Source: Azomonas tarimensis (lineage in GTDB: Bacteria > Pseudomonadota > Gammaproteobacteria > Pseudomonadales > Pseudomonadaceae). Taken from it: 64,000 bases of DNA. The translations under genes were made by a program, and so were the position numbers. The stretch lies in the NCBI RefSeq assembly GCF_042648805.1, contig NZ_JBHRXZ010000022.1:941253-1005252 (forward strand), given 5' to 3'. The notes beneath the pieces were generated by a model. It searched no databases and was not told the origin of the DNA. It was given only the letters and a program-made list of their open reading frames with translations. How positions within the stretch are numbered: the first letter of the stretch is position 1; every line of letters starts with the position of its first letter. Positions 8,620 through 17,173 of the stretch are shown here, piece after piece.

Positions 8620-9373
8620 TGCCCCCGTCGTGGTGGTCACCGGCGCGGCCGGCGGCATTGGCCTGGCCCTGGTTCGCCTGCTGCACAGGCAGGGCCAGCG
8701 GGTGGTGCTGGTGGATCTGGACGGGGCCGCGCTGGGGCGGGTGGCAAAGACGGCCGGCCTCGACCCGGCACGCAGCCTGCTGGTGGCCGCCGACGTGTCC
8801 CGCGAGGAAGAAGTGGAGCGCTACGTCGCCGCCGCGCTCGAGCGTTTCGGGCGCATCGACGGCTTCGCCAATAACGCCGGCATCGAGGGTACACCGGGGC
8901 GGATCGAGGACCAGTCGGTGGAGATGCTCGACAAGGTCTACGCGGTGAACGTCCGTGGTGTGTTTCTCGGGCTCAAGCACGTGCTGCGGGTGATGCGCCG
9001 CCAGGGCGCCGGATCGGTGGTCAACCTGTCCTCGCTGGCCGGCATCATGGGCGCGCCTACCCATGGCGCCTACGTCATGTCCAAGCACGCGGTGATCGGC
9101 CTGACCCGCACCGCGGCTGCCGAAGCGGCCGGCGCGAACGTGCGGGTCAATGCCGTGCTGCCCGGGGCGATCAACACCGAGATGATGCGCCGGATCGAGC
9201 GCGACTCCGGAAACGCCGCCGCCACCGAAGCCGGCAACCGCGCCGCGATCCCCCTGGGTCGTTACGGCGAACCCGAGGAGATCGCCGCGGTGATCGCCTT
9301 TCTCCTGTCCGACCAGTCTTCCTACGTCACCGGCTCGCTCTACACCGCCGACGGCGGCATGAGCCCGCATTGA
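8612..9373 (+). CDS. SDR-family oxidoreductase
   Basis: 253-aa classical SDR with TGAAGGIG at residues 10-17, NNAGIEG, LSSLAG, YVMSK and LPGAINTEM. ATG 8612 is chosen because the protein then begins just before the first strand of the Rossmann fold; a longer upstream reading only translates the MDR 3' end. The 8-base overlap with the MDR gene indicates translational coupling. The GMC oxidoreductase follows 10 bases later, so ketone, alcohol and aldehyde steps are probably coordinated. Confidence 0.88.
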   Translation: MSDAPVVVVTGAAGGIGLALVRLLHRQGQRVVLVDLDGAALGRVAKTAGLDPARSLLVAADVSREEEVERYVAAALERFGRIDGFANNAGIEGTPGRIEDQSVEMLDKVYAVNVRGVFLGLKHVLRVMRRQGAGSVVNLSSLAGIMGAPTHGAYVMSKHAVIGLTRTAAAEAAGANVRVNAVLPGAINTEMMRRIERDSGNAAATEAGNRAAIPLGRYGEPEEIAAVIAFLLSDQSSYVTGSLYTADGGMSPH

Positions 9374-9383
9374 GGAATCCAGC

Positions 9384-11042
9384 ATGAACGATTACGACTA
9401 CATCATCGTCGGCGCCGGCTCCACCGGCTGCGTGCTGGCCAACCGGTTGTCGGCCGACCCGGCCAAGCGGGTGCTGCTGCTCGAAGCCGGCCGCTGGGAC
9501 AAGAGCCCGCTGGTGAAGATGCCCAAGGGCATCGCCAGACTGGTCAGCGACCCGAAGCACGCCTGGCACTTTCCGGTGCAGCAGCCGCGCTTTCCCGATA
9601 CCGAATCCGCCGAGATGTGGGTGCGTGGCAAGGTCATCGGCGGTTCCAGCTCCATCAACGGCATGATCTACGTGCGCGGCCAGCCGCAAGACTACGAGCG
9701 TTGGGAACAGGAGGCCGGCCCCGAATGGGGCTGGTCGGCGATGAAGCAGGCGTTTCGCGCCATCGAGGACCACGAGCTGGGTGCCGACGAGTTGCGCGGC
9801 GCCGGCGGGCCGCTGCATGTCAGCACCGGCAAGTTCCGTTACCCGGTGAGCGAGGCCATGGTTCGGGCCGGGGAAGAGATGGGCCTGCCGAAGGTGGAGG
9901 ATTTCAACCGCGAGCGCCAGGAAGGCGTCGGTTACTACAGCCACACTATCAAGGATGGTCGCCGGGTGAGCGCGGCGACCGCCTTCCTGCATCCGGTGCT
10001 GTCGCGCGCCAATCTCCGGGTACAGACCGGCGCGAAGGTCGAGCGGGTGCTGTTCGAGGGCCGTCGGGCTGTGGGCGTCATGGCTCGGATCGACGGCCAG
10101 CCGCGGGAGTTTCGCTGTCGGGGCGAGGTGATCCTCTCGGCCGGGGCCATCCTCACGCCGAAGATCCTGCAGCTTTCCGGCATCGGCGATCCGGATCATC
10201 TCGGCCCGCTGGGCATCGCCACGGTAGCGACCAACCGCGACGTGGGCCGGCGGCTGCGCGACCACCTGGGCTTTTTGCTTCCGTATCGGCTCAAGGGTGA
10301 CAAGGGTCTCAACCACCGCTTCCAGGGGCTGGGCCTGGTGGGCAGCTTGTTACAGTACTACGCCACCCGCAGTGGCCCGATGGCCACCGGGCCCTTCGAG
10401 GTGGGTGCCTTCCTCCGCACCCGCCCCGAGGTCGAGCGGCCCGACGCCCAGCTGTACCTGAGCGCCTTCACCTATCCGCGCAGCGAGGACAACTTCCCGG
10501 TGCCGGATGGGGTAGAGGACAAGCCGGGCCTGACCATCTATGGACAGTTGCTCAACCTGGAAAGCGAGGGCACGGTGCTGGTCCAGTCGGCCGATCCCGA
10601 GGCGCCACTGGCGATCACGCCCAACTGGCTGTCCACCGAGGGCGACTGCCGCGCCGCGGTGGCCATGGTGCATTACATGCGCCGCTACATGCGCCAGCCG
10701 GCGCTGGCCGGCTACGTCGGCGAGGAGCTGGTGCCCGGCCCTGAGTGCCAATCGGACGAGGACATTCTCAGGCATTTTCGTACCACCTCCCTGTGCGGCA
10801 CCCATGCCGTCGGCAGTTGCCGCATGGGGAAGGATGCCGACTCGGTGGTGGACGAGCACCTACGGGTCCGCGGAGTCGAGGGACTGCGTGCGGCCGACTG
10901 CTCGGTGATGCCGGGCCTGGTCTCGGCCAACACCAGTGGCCCGGCAATGGCCCTGGGCTGGCGGGCGGCGGATCTGATCCTGAGCGAGTCGCTTGCAACG
11001 GTCCCGTCCGCGCTGTCCGCTCAAAGCCCCACGGCTGCCTGA
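9384..11042 (+). CDS. GMC-family FAD oxidoreductase (choline dehydrogenase-like)
   Basis: 552-aa flavoprotein oxidising an alcohol to the aldehyde or ketone. The FAD loop GAGSTG (residues 10-15), the GMC signature near residue 80 (GKVIGGSSSINGMIYVRG), and the C-terminal active-site strip TSLCGTHAVGSCRMG followed by LRAADCSVMPGLVSANTSGPAMA are all present. There is no signal peptide. It closes the first run of genes; an operator-like palindrome and a new promoter region follow. Confidence 0.9.
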   Translation: MNDYDYIIVGAGSTGCVLANRLSADPAKRVLLLEAGRWDKSPLVKMPKGIARLVSDPKHAWHFPVQQPRFPDTESAEMWVRGKVIGGSSSINGMIYVRGQPQDYERWEQEAGPEWGWSAMKQAFRAIEDHELGADELRGAGGPLHVSTGKFRYPVSEAMVRAGEEMGLPKVEDFNRERQEGVGYYSHTIKDGRRVSAATAFLHPVLSRANLRVQTGAKVERVLFEGRRAVGVMARIDGQPREFRCRGEVILSAGAILTPKILQLSGIGDPDHLGPLGIATVATNRDVGRRLRDHLGFLLPYRLKGDKGLNHRFQGLGLVGSLLQYYATRSGPMATGPFEVGAFLRTRPEVERPDAQLYLSAFTYPRSEDNFPVPDGVEDKPGLTIYGQLLNLESEGTVLVQSADPEAPLAITPNWLSTEGDCRAAVAMVHYMRRYMRQPALAGYVGEELVPGPECQSDEDILRHFRTTSLCGTHAVGSCRMGKDADSVVDEHLRVRGVEGLRAADCSVMPGLVSANTSGPAMALGWRAADLILSESLATVPSALSAQSPTAA

Positions 11043-11090
11043 GCGCCGACCATGGATCGACAGGAGTATTCAGGGCGTCCGATTTCGGCT

Positions 11091-11110
11091 AAAACAGGCA
11101 GAGGTGTTTT
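11091..11110. promoter_or_regulatory. operator-like palindrome, site 1
   Basis: AAAACA and TGTTTT, perfect inverted arms separated by 8 bases, 36 bases before the Rieske-SnoaL fusion start. One of seven such sites in the window with identical spacing. Confidence 0.6.
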
Positions 11111-11145
11111 TTAATAACAGCCCACAGGGCGCCTCGGAGAAGCAC

Positions 11146-12729
11146 ATGGAACAACAACAAGAACTCCATAACCGCATCGCCGCGCGCCTGCTCGACCACA
11201 TCGAGCAGCGCAGCACCGATCAGGCGGACGATGTCATGCGGGTCCCGAGCGCAAGCTACACCGACCCGGCCCGCTGGGAGCGGGAGATGGAAGTGATCTT
11301 CAAGCGCCTGCCGATCCTCACCGCCATGAGCGGCGAGATTCCCCAGAGCGGGTCTTACAAGACCCTGGAGCTGCTCGGCACCCCGATTCTGCTCACGCGC
11401 CTGCGCGATGGCAGTGTCCGGGCGATGCTCAATGCCTGCGGTCATCGCGGGATGAAGCTGGCGGACGGGCAGGGCAAGTGCGAGAAGTTCGCTTGTCCCT
11501 ATCACGCCTGGCTCTATTCCAATGACGGTGAGCTGGTGCGCATCGCTGCCGAGGACACCTACGGAAAAGTGGAAAAGGCGGCCTTCAAGCTCAAGCAGCT
11601 GCCGGTCTACGAGCGCGCAGGGATGATCTTCGTGGTACTCAAGCCTGGCCTGGAAGTGGAATTCGAAGGCTTTTTCGCCGGCATGCTGGAGGACATCGAA
11701 GGCCTCGGCCTGAAGGATTGGTATTACTGCGGCAGCCGCGAGATCCACGGCGCCAACTGGAAGGTCGCTTACGATGGTTATCTGGAGGGCTACCACTTCG
11801 CTGCCGCCCATCCCGATACCATCCACCAGCGCACCTTCTCCAACCTGGCGGCGTACCACTTCTACGGGCCGCATCAGTTGATCGGCTTTGCGCAAAAGAC
11901 CATGCAGGAAAAGCTCGGCGGGCTGCCAAAGGATCAGTTGCACCAGTACGAGAACAACGGCTACGACTTCGTCCGCACCCTGTTTCCCAACGTCTCGATC
12001 TTCGTTGCGCCGGAAATCACCCAGGTCGCGCAATTGATCCCCGGCCCGACACCCGGCGAGAACCGCACCGTCCTGCACTTCCTGCACCCGCGCGCGCCAG
12101 AGAATGACGAACAGCGCCAGGCCAATGAGCAGATGATGGACTGGTTGCGCAACGTGGTGCAGAAAGAAGACTACGACCTCGGCCTCAAGGTGCAGGAGGG
12201 GTTGGAATCCGGTGCTTTCGAGTTCGTCACCTTCGGCCGCAACGAGCCGGGCAACCAGGACTTCCATCGCACCCTCGACCGCTACCTGGCCGAGGCGGCG
12301 GACGAGAGCACTGACGATGAAGCGGCCATTCGCGAGCTCCTGCTCGGCTGCGCCGCGGCTATGGATCGTCGCGACAACCAGGCGCTGGGCCGCTATTTCG
12401 CCGAGGACGCCAGTGCCGACTATGGCGAGCTCGGCACCTTCCAGGGGCTGGCTGCGATCACCGAGGTCATCGACGCGGCGCTGGGCCAGTGCGCCGGCAG
12501 CCAGCACCTGATGAGCAACCTGCAAATCGCGATCACCGGCGATTCGGCCAGCAGCCGCTGCTATCTGCAAGGGCTGCACCTGGGCAAGGGCGAATACGCG
12601 GGGCGCAGCATGACCCTCTGGGGCGAGTATCAGGATCGGCTGCGCAAGGGGCCGGATGGCTGGCGCATCGTCCAGCGCGAGCTGGTGGCCTTGCACACCG
12701 AGGGTGATATTGGCCTGGGGGCAAAATAG
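11146..12729 (+). CDS. Rieske oxygenase alpha subunit fused to SnoaL-like domain
   Basis: 527 aa. The Rieske 2Fe-2S site is C98-x-H100 and C117-x2-H120. The mononuclear iron site follows as H217 and H222, with Glu214 at the position normally held by the bridging Asp. After the catalytic domain ends near residue 385, residues 391-520 form a SnoaL/NTF2-like domain (AAMDRRDNQALGRYFAEDAS to GWRIVQREL). Usual Rieske alpha subunits stop at about 440 aa, and free SnoaL-like genes lie beside three other Rieske genes here. ATG 11146 is used because GGAG precedes it; codons 2-6 carry an AACAACAACAAGAA stretch that also fits a Crc/Hfq site. It hydroxylates or demethylates an unknown substrate with electrons from the ferredoxin and reductase encoded elsewhere in the island. 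Confidence 0.88.
   Translation: MEQQQELHNRIAARLLDHIEQRSTDQADDVMRVPSASYTDPARWEREMEVIFKRLPILTAMSGEIPQSGSYKTLELLGTPILLTRLRDGSVRAMLNACGHRGMKLADGQGKCEKFACPYHAWLYSNDGELVRIAAEDTYGKVEKAAFKLKQLPVYERAGMIFVVLKPGLEVEFEGFFAGMLEDIEGLGLKDWYYCGSREIHGANWKVAYDGYLEGYHFAAAHPDTIHQRTFSNLAAYHFYGPHQLIGFAQKTMQEKLGGLPKDQLHQYENNGYDFVRTLFPNVSIFVAPEITQVAQLIPGPTPGENRTVLHFLHPRAPENDEQRQANEQMMDWLRNVVQKEDYDLGLKVQEGLESGAFEFVTFGRNEPGNQDFHRTLDRYLAEAADESTDDEAAIRELLLGCAAAMDRRDNQALGRYFAEDASADYGELGTFQGLAAITEVIDAALGQCAGSQHLMSNLQIAITGDSASSRCYLQGLHLGKGEYAGRSMTLWGEYQDRLRKGPDGWRIVQRELVALHTEGDIGLGAK
11150..11163 (+). promoter_or_regulatory. Crc/Hfq-type A-rich motif inside the first codons
   Basis: Three overlapping AAnAAnAA matches immediately after the ATG of the Rieske fusion gene. 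Confidence 0.45.
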
Positions 12730-12855
12730 CTGTCTCCCGGTAGTGTGCGCATTGCCAAGCGACGTTCGTTTCAGCCTCTATGAAGGGCAAGGACGAGGCC
12801 ATGAAGCAATCAGCTCTCAGTGGCCCGGGCAGGCAGTCAAGGGCATCCAAAATTA

Positions 12856-12875
12856 AAAACAGTTTGACTTGTTTT
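12856..12875. promoter_or_regulatory. operator-like palindrome, site 2
   Basis: AAAACA-N8-TGTTTT, perfect arms that extend outward as TTA and TAA. It lies 111 bases before the SnoaL-Rieske operon at 12987. Confidence 0.65.
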
Positions 12876-12966
12876 AATGCGGGGGTTAGCTTGAATCCCA
12901 TGCTCCGGTCAGGGCCATAAGGCCTCCTCGCGTCCGGGCCAGTTGTCCGTGATACCTGATAAATCC

Positions 12967-12974
12967 AATAAAAA
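12967..12974 (+). promoter_or_regulatory. Crc/Hfq-type AAnAAnAA motif
   Basis: AATAAAAA, 12 bases before the ATG at 12987. Confidence 0.35.
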
Positions 12975-12986
12975 GGTCAAGGCACA

Positions 12987-13511
12987 ATGAACGCAATGTC
13001 TCCCAATGCCGTCCTCGAACAGGTCGAGGCCAGGCAAGCCCTGCAGCAGCTCAACGCCCGTTTTTCGCGCGCCATGGACCGTATGGATCGCTGCCTGATG
13101 GTCTCGCTGTGGTGTGACGACGGCGAGATCGACTGGGGCTCCCACAAGGGCTCCGCCAAGCCTTTCGTCATTGCCGCAACCACCGCCGACGAGGCGCTGG
13201 AGCGCAGCTTTCATTCGGTTTCCAACGAATACTTCGAAGTCGACGGCACCCATGCCATAGGTGAGGTCTCGGTGATCATCGTCAGTACCCTGGTGGAAGA
13301 GGGCGCCAAGATCGACCGCCTCATCGGCGGACGCTATCTGGATCGCTATCGCCAGGAAGATGGCCACTGGAAGATCGCCAAGCGCACCTTCGTCCACGAC
13401 TGGAACATGAACCTGCCTTCCAGCGCCAACTACGAGGAGGGCATGTTCGCGCTGTTCCTCAAGGGCAAGCGCGACAAGACCGACCCGTCCTACCAGTTGC
13501 TGGGGGCGTGA
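12987..13511 (+). CDS. SnoaL/NTF2-like protein A
   Basis: 174-aa single-domain protein of the SnoaL_4 type: FSRAMDRMDRCLMVSLWCDDG near residue 26, HSVSN, and GHWKIAKRTFVHDWN near the C-terminus. The same cone-shaped fold is used by small (beta) subunits of ring-hydroxylating dioxygenases and by ketosteroid isomerases. It is first in an operon with a second SnoaL gene and a Rieske alpha subunit, so a non-canonical beta-subunit role is plausible. An isomerase or hydratase role is the alternative. Confidence 0.82.
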   Translation: MNAMSPNAVLEQVEARQALQQLNARFSRAMDRMDRCLMVSLWCDDGEIDWGSHKGSAKPFVIAATTADEALERSFHSVSNEYFEVDGTHAIGEVSVIIVSTLVEEGAKIDRLIGGRYLDRYRQEDGHWKIAKRTFVHDWNMNLPSSANYEEGMFALFLKGKRDKTDPSYQLLGA

Positions 13512-13513
13512 TC

Positions 13514-14041
13514 ATGGAGCTATCCCAACGCATCCAGCGGGTGGCCGACCACCAGGCCATCCTCGAGCAGATGGCGCGCTACATCCAGGCCGTCGATCGC
13601 CTCGATCTGGCGTTGCTCAAATACACCTTTCATCCCGACGGGGTGGTGAGGTTCGGCATCTTCGACGGCAACGCCCACGAATTCTGCGATTTCGACATCC
13701 CCTTCATTCGCGACAACCTGACCATGGGCGCGCATCGCTTCAGCACCGCGACCATCGAATTCCACAGCGATACCCGAGCCGTGGCCGAGTCCTACATGCT
13801 CGGCAATGCCGCCGCGCCGACGCCTGACGGGGTGATGCTCAACTTCCCCGACAACATGCGCTACGAAGATGTCTGGGAGAAGCGCGACGGGGTCTGGCGC
13901 ATGTCGTCCCGTGACCTCGTCATGGACTGGAACGCCTTCTGGCCCTACAGCCAGCGTGAAGACGGCCCCTTCGCCGAGATGCGCCGCAGCCGCCGGGATA
14001 CCCAGGATCCAGCCTATGCATTGCGGGCCGGCACGCTCTAG
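13514..14041 (+). CDS. SnoaL/NTF2-like protein B
   Basis: 175 aa, second SnoaL_4-type protein: MARYIQAVDRLDLALLKYTFHPDG, HRFSTATIEF, GVWRMSSRDLVMDWN. ATG 13514 lies two bases past the preceding stop with GGGGG as ribosome-binding site; a GTG at 13508 is possible. Paired with the preceding gene it could form a hetero-oligomer. The Rieske alpha subunit follows 66 bases later. Confidence 0.82.
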   Translation: MELSQRIQRVADHQAILEQMARYIQAVDRLDLALLKYTFHPDGVVRFGIFDGNAHEFCDFDIPFIRDNLTMGAHRFSTATIEFHSDTRAVAESYMLGNAAAPTPDGVMLNFPDNMRYEDVWEKRDGVWRMSSRDLVMDWNAFWPYSQREDGPFAEMRRSRRDTQDPAYALRAGTL

Positions 14042-14060
14042 CCCGACTATTTCTCGCCAA

Positions 14061-14068
14061 AACAAGAA
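14061..14068 (+). promoter_or_regulatory. Crc/Hfq-type AAnAAnAA motif
   Basis: AACAAGAA in the leader of the Rieske gene at 14108. Confidence 0.4.
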
Positions 14069-14107
14069 CGCCCGCGCCAGGCGGCGCGGTGAGAGAGGAG
14101 CACAATC

Positions 14108-15424
14108 ATGAGCCTGCTGTCGTTGGTCGAACGCACCAAAGAAGCCCTGGTCGACGAGGATTTCCTGCGCGGGGATCCGATCACCGGAGATCGTTACTAC
14201 TCGAAGGAATTCATGCAGAAGGAGTGGGATCACCTGTGGACCCGCACCTGGCATGTCGGCGGCACCGTCGCGCAACTGCCCGAGCCCGGCTGTGTGATCA
14301 CCGCCGAGGTCGGGCACGAGTCGATCATCATGGTGCGTGGTGATGACAACAGCATTCGCGCCTTCTACAACGTCTGTCAGCACCGCGGCAATCGCATGGT
14401 CCAGTGCGAGGAGACCAAGGTCAAACGCCTGGTCTGCAACTATCACAGCTGGTGCTACGGTCTGAACGGCCAGCTATTGATCGCCAAGGATTCCGAGGAT
14501 TTCCCCCAGGGCAACCCGGTCGGCAAGGCCAACCTCAAGGCGTTGCGCTGTGAAACCTTCGGCGGGCTGGTGTGGTTCAACATGGACCCGAAGGCGAAGA
14601 CCCTGCGCGATTCGCTGGGCATCGTCGCCGACCAGCTCGAACCCTACGAGATGGACAAGATGGTGCGGGTGATGCACCTCACGGGCGAGGTGGATTGCAA
14701 CTGGAAAGTCATCCAGGACAACTTCAACGAGGCCTACCATGTGCAGAGCCTGCACAAGGAGCTGGCCACCTTCATCGACGACCATTACCAGAACACCGCC
14801 TTCGAGATCTTCCGCAACGGGCACAGCCGCATGCTGATGAAGGGCGCGCTGCCGGCTTCCAACAACAAGTCGAAGAAAGTGCAGGCGCCGCTGGATGACA
14901 TGCTGCGCCATTGGGACCTGAACCCCGACGATTTCGAAGGCCGCGCCGGCGAGGTCCGCGAAGCGCTGCAGAAGCAGAAGCGCCAGCTGGGCGAGTCGCG
15001 TGGCTACAGCCAGTACGCCAATCTCAGCGATGACCAGTTGACCGACTATTACCACTACACCCTGTTCCCGAACATGTCCTTCACCATGGCGGCAGAGTCC
15101 TACCAGATCCTGCGGCCCATGCCGCACCCGACCGACCCGGAGAAGTGCCTGTTCGACCACTGGTACTTCGTTCGGCCTGCCCATGGCGAAACCATGGCGG
15201 CGACCCCGCTGGGTCAGTGGCCGATGGAAGCCGCCCAGCACGACGTGTTCAAGCACGGCGAGAAGTCCCTCGGCTTCGTGGCCGACCAGGATCTCAGCGT
15301 CGCAGTCGCGCAGCAGAAGGGACTGCATTCACGCGGCTACACCGACTCCTACCTGGCCAATCAGGAGTCTCGCGTGCGTCGCTATCACGAAGTGATCAAC
15401 GACTACATCGCCGGTCGCATCTGA
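14108..15424 (+). CDS. Rieske oxygenase alpha subunit
   Basis: 438 aa. The Rieske ligands are C90-x-H92 and C110-x2-H113 (CQHRGN, CNYHSW). The catalytic iron ligands are H211 and H216 in NEAYHVQSLHKE, with Glu208 in place of the bridging Asp. Full family length with no fused domain. AGAGAGGAG precedes the ATG. Two SnoaL-like genes lie just upstream and an HSD-like SDR downstream. Electrons should come from the ferredoxin at 25708 or directly from the reductase at 46212. The substrate is unknown. Confidence 0.9.
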   Translation: MSLLSLVERTKEALVDEDFLRGDPITGDRYYSKEFMQKEWDHLWTRTWHVGGTVAQLPEPGCVITAEVGHESIIMVRGDDNSIRAFYNVCQHRGNRMVQCEETKVKRLVCNYHSWCYGLNGQLLIAKDSEDFPQGNPVGKANLKALRCETFGGLVWFNMDPKAKTLRDSLGIVADQLEPYEMDKMVRVMHLTGEVDCNWKVIQDNFNEAYHVQSLHKELATFIDDHYQNTAFEIFRNGHSRMLMKGALPASNNKSKKVQAPLDDMLRHWDLNPDDFEGRAGEVREALQKQKRQLGESRGYSQYANLSDDQLTDYYHYTLFPNMSFTMAAESYQILRPMPHPTDPEKCLFDHWYFVRPAHGETMAATPLGQWPMEAAQHDVFKHGEKSLGFVADQDLSVAVAQQKGLHSRGYTDSYLANQESRVRRYHEVINDYIAGRI

Positions 15425-15429
15425 TCGGC

Positions 15430-15457
15430 GAGGCGACGGCGGGCGTGCCGTCGCCTC
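15430..15457 (+). terminator. terminator-like hairpin
   Basis: 11-base perfect stem GAGGCGACGGC / GCCGTCGCCTC with a 6-base loop, five bases after the Rieske stop. No T tract follows, so it may attenuate transcription or stabilise the 3' end. Confidence 0.5.
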
Positions 15458-15581
15458 GTGCCCGCAATTGCCCGTCACGGCAGGCATGCTTGGGCTGACC
15501 CTTGAGGCCGGGCTGCGGGGCGTTGCGCCTGCCGAAAGAATCTTCGACCAAACAACCACAACAATACGAAGAGGAAAGGTC

Positions 15582-16328
15582 ATGGGACGTGTTGAAAACA
15601 AGGTCGCAGTTGTCACCGGCGCTGCATCCGGATTGGGAGCCGCCGATGCGCGACTGCTGGCCGAGCAGGGCGCCAGGGTGGTGCTCACCGATGTCAATGA
15701 GGAGATGGGCCGGGAGGTTGCCTCGGGCATCCCAGGGGCGATGTTCCTCAAGCATGACGTGCGTGACGAGCAGCGCTGGAAGGAGGTCATCGCCGAAACC
15801 CTGGCCCATCACGGCCGGCTCGACGTACTGGTCAACAATGCCGGACTGGTGAAGTTCGCCAACGTCGAGCAGATCGATCTGGAGGAGTTCCGCTTTCTCA
15901 ACGCGGTGATGTCCGAAGGCACACTGCTGGGTTGCAAACACGCCATTCCGGCGATGCGGATGAGCGGAGGCGGTTCGATCATCAACGTCTCTTCCATCGG
16001 AGCGATCAAGGGCATCGCCGAGATCGTCGCCTACGCCGCGGCCAAGGGCGGCATCCTGTCCATGACTCGCAGCATCGCCGTGCATTGCCAGACCCAGGGC
16101 TACAACATCCGCTGCAACGCCATCCTCCCCGGCGCCCACGAGACGCCCATGACTGCCCAGGCGCTGCAGCAGGTGGCCAGTGACAGCAACGGCATGGACC
16201 AGATCCAGGCCCTCGGGCAGGGCAAACCGGTCGATGTGGCCAACCTGGTGCTGTTCCTCGCCTCCGACGAGTCGCGCAACATCAACGGGGCGCAGATGGT
16301 GATCGATAACTGCGAGACGATTCGCTAG
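15582..16328 (+). CDS. SDR, 3beta/17beta-hydroxysteroid dehydrogenase-like
   Basis: 248-aa SDR with TGAASGLG, NNAGLVKF, NVSSIGA, YAAAK, and the strip HCQTQGYNIRCNAILPG that strongly recalls the Comamonas 3beta/17beta-hydroxysteroid dehydrogenase (CRKQGYAIRVNSIHP, from memory). ATG 15582 follows GAGGAAAGG; an upstream in-frame start only translates the leader. SDRs at 24003 and 31089 share this strip. It is likely to oxidise a ring hydroxyl. No alignment could be run to confirm substrate class. Confidence 0.85.
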   Translation: MGRVENKVAVVTGAASGLGAADARLLAEQGARVVLTDVNEEMGREVASGIPGAMFLKHDVRDEQRWKEVIAETLAHHGRLDVLVNNAGLVKFANVEQIDLEEFRFLNAVMSEGTLLGCKHAIPAMRMSGGGSIINVSSIGAIKGIAEIVAYAAAKGGILSMTRSIAVHCQTQGYNIRCNAILPGAHETPMTAQALQQVASDSNGMDQIQALGQGKPVDVANLVLFLASDESRNINGAQMVIDNCETIR

Positions 16329-16427
16329 AGGAAAAGCCGCTGAAGGCTCAAGGCTGAGCGAGGGCGCCTTGTTCCGCTTTTTCCGTCCAGCCTCCAGCGC
16401 TCCTGTCGGCTTTCAGAAGGATTTCCC

Positions 16428-17072
16428 ATGCCCCAGAACTTCCACCACGTCGCCATTTCCACCCCCGATCTCGAGCGGGCGCTGGGTTTCTACCGGGATC
16501 TGCTGGGTCTCGAAGTGCTCAGCGACGCGCGCTGGCCGGCCGGCAGCGAGCGGATCAATCAGGTGCTCGGGCTGCCGGATACGGCGGCCCGGACGGTGAT
16601 GCTGCAGGGCGGCAACCTGTGCATCGAGCTGTTCCAGTTCGACCTGCCGGCCCAGCCGGCGCCAGCATCCGACCTGAGGCCGGTGCATCACTACGGGATC
16701 ACCCATTTCTGCCTGGACGTGAAGGGTATCGACGAGGTCTATGCGCGGCTCCTGGCCGCCGGTATCCGCTTTCATGCGCCGCCGCAGGACTTCGGCGAAG
16801 TCAGGGCGACCTATGCCCGAGACCCCGACGGCAATGTGTTCGAACTGCAGGAAATCCTCTGCGCGACCCAACCGCAGGGACAAACCATGACCGACATTGC
16901 TGCATTGCAGGCGCAGGTCCAGCGCCTGAGCGATCTCGAAGAGATCGGCCCGCCCAGGTACCGGTACGCTTACCTGGCCAATATCGTCAACGGAGTACCG
17001 GGCGATCCCGAGGCGTTTTCCGCGCGCTTCACCAGTGATGGCACCCTGGACTTCGGCCTGGCTATCGCTTGA
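16428..17072 (+). CDS. VOC-domain protein running into truncated SnoaL sequence
   Basis: 214-aa frame. Residues 1-145 are a complete VOC (glyoxalase-fold) domain: FHHVAISTPDLERALGFYRD, HFCLDVKGIDE, and YARDPDGNVFELQE. From Met154 (16887) the frame reads like the first 60 residues of a SnoaL-like protein, MTDIAALQAQVQRLSDL to SDGTLDFGLAIA, and then stops where that family would continue for another 100 residues. The VOC part may be an isomerase, epimerase or lyase. The tail may be a genuine fusion or, more likely, readthrough into a gene remnant. Confidence 0.75.
   Translation: MPQNFHHVAISTPDLERALGFYRDLLGLEVLSDARWPAGSERINQVLGLPDTAARTVMLQGGNLCIELFQFDLPAQPAPASDLRPVHHYGITHFCLDVKGIDEVYARLLAAGIRFHAPPQDFGEVRATYARDPDGNVFELQEILCATQPQGQTMTDIAALQAQVQRLSDLEEIGPPRYRYAYLANIVNGVPGDPEAFSARFTSDGTLDFGLAIA
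16887..17072 (+). pseudogene. truncated SnoaL-like gene start
   Basis: About 61 codons resembling the N-terminus of the free SnoaL-like proteins; its DGTLDFG matches EATMDFG of the one at 25175. The frame ends just before operator site 3. No second half of the gene follows, which suggests a deletion when the downstream promoter segment was joined. Confidence 0.5.
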
Positions 17073-17102
17073 AACTCGCACGGCAACAGGCTAGCTTTAT
17101 AA

Positions 17103-17122
17103 AAAACGATCAAGTTCGTTTT
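17103..17122. promoter_or_regulatory. operator-like palindrome, site 3
   Basis: AAAACG-N8-CGTTTT, perfect arms, 52 bases before the flavoprotein start. The preceding TTTATAA could act as a -10 element. Confidence 0.6.
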
Positions 17123-17173
17123 GTTTTGGTGGCGGCCGTGGCCCTCATAACTATAAGAAACAGGTCCCATTCG

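Larger units (their letters stand above)
12730..12986. other. promoter-bearing intergenic region
   Basis: 257 bases without a gene. It contains operator site 2 and an A-rich stretch before the next ATG. The AATTAAAAA next to the palindrome could serve as a -10 region, but no clear -35 is seen. Confidence 0.5.

Noticed and set aside
11091..11110. Operator sites considered as PsrA boxes.
   Set aside because: PsrA sites as I recall them have 2-4 bases between the AAAC and GTTT halves; here it is 10 between AAAAC and GTTTT in all seven.
11089..12696. A 535-codon minus-strand open frame opposite the Rieske-SnoaL fusion.
   Set aside because: Low-complexity translation with no motif; the plus strand has the iron-sulfur and catalytic residues.
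16428..16862. VOC genes (also 32593) considered as extradiol ring-cleavage dioxygenases.
   Set aside because: Both are short and lack the two-domain length and the His/His/Glu spacing of extradiol enzymes; they look like epimerase or glyoxalase-type proteins.
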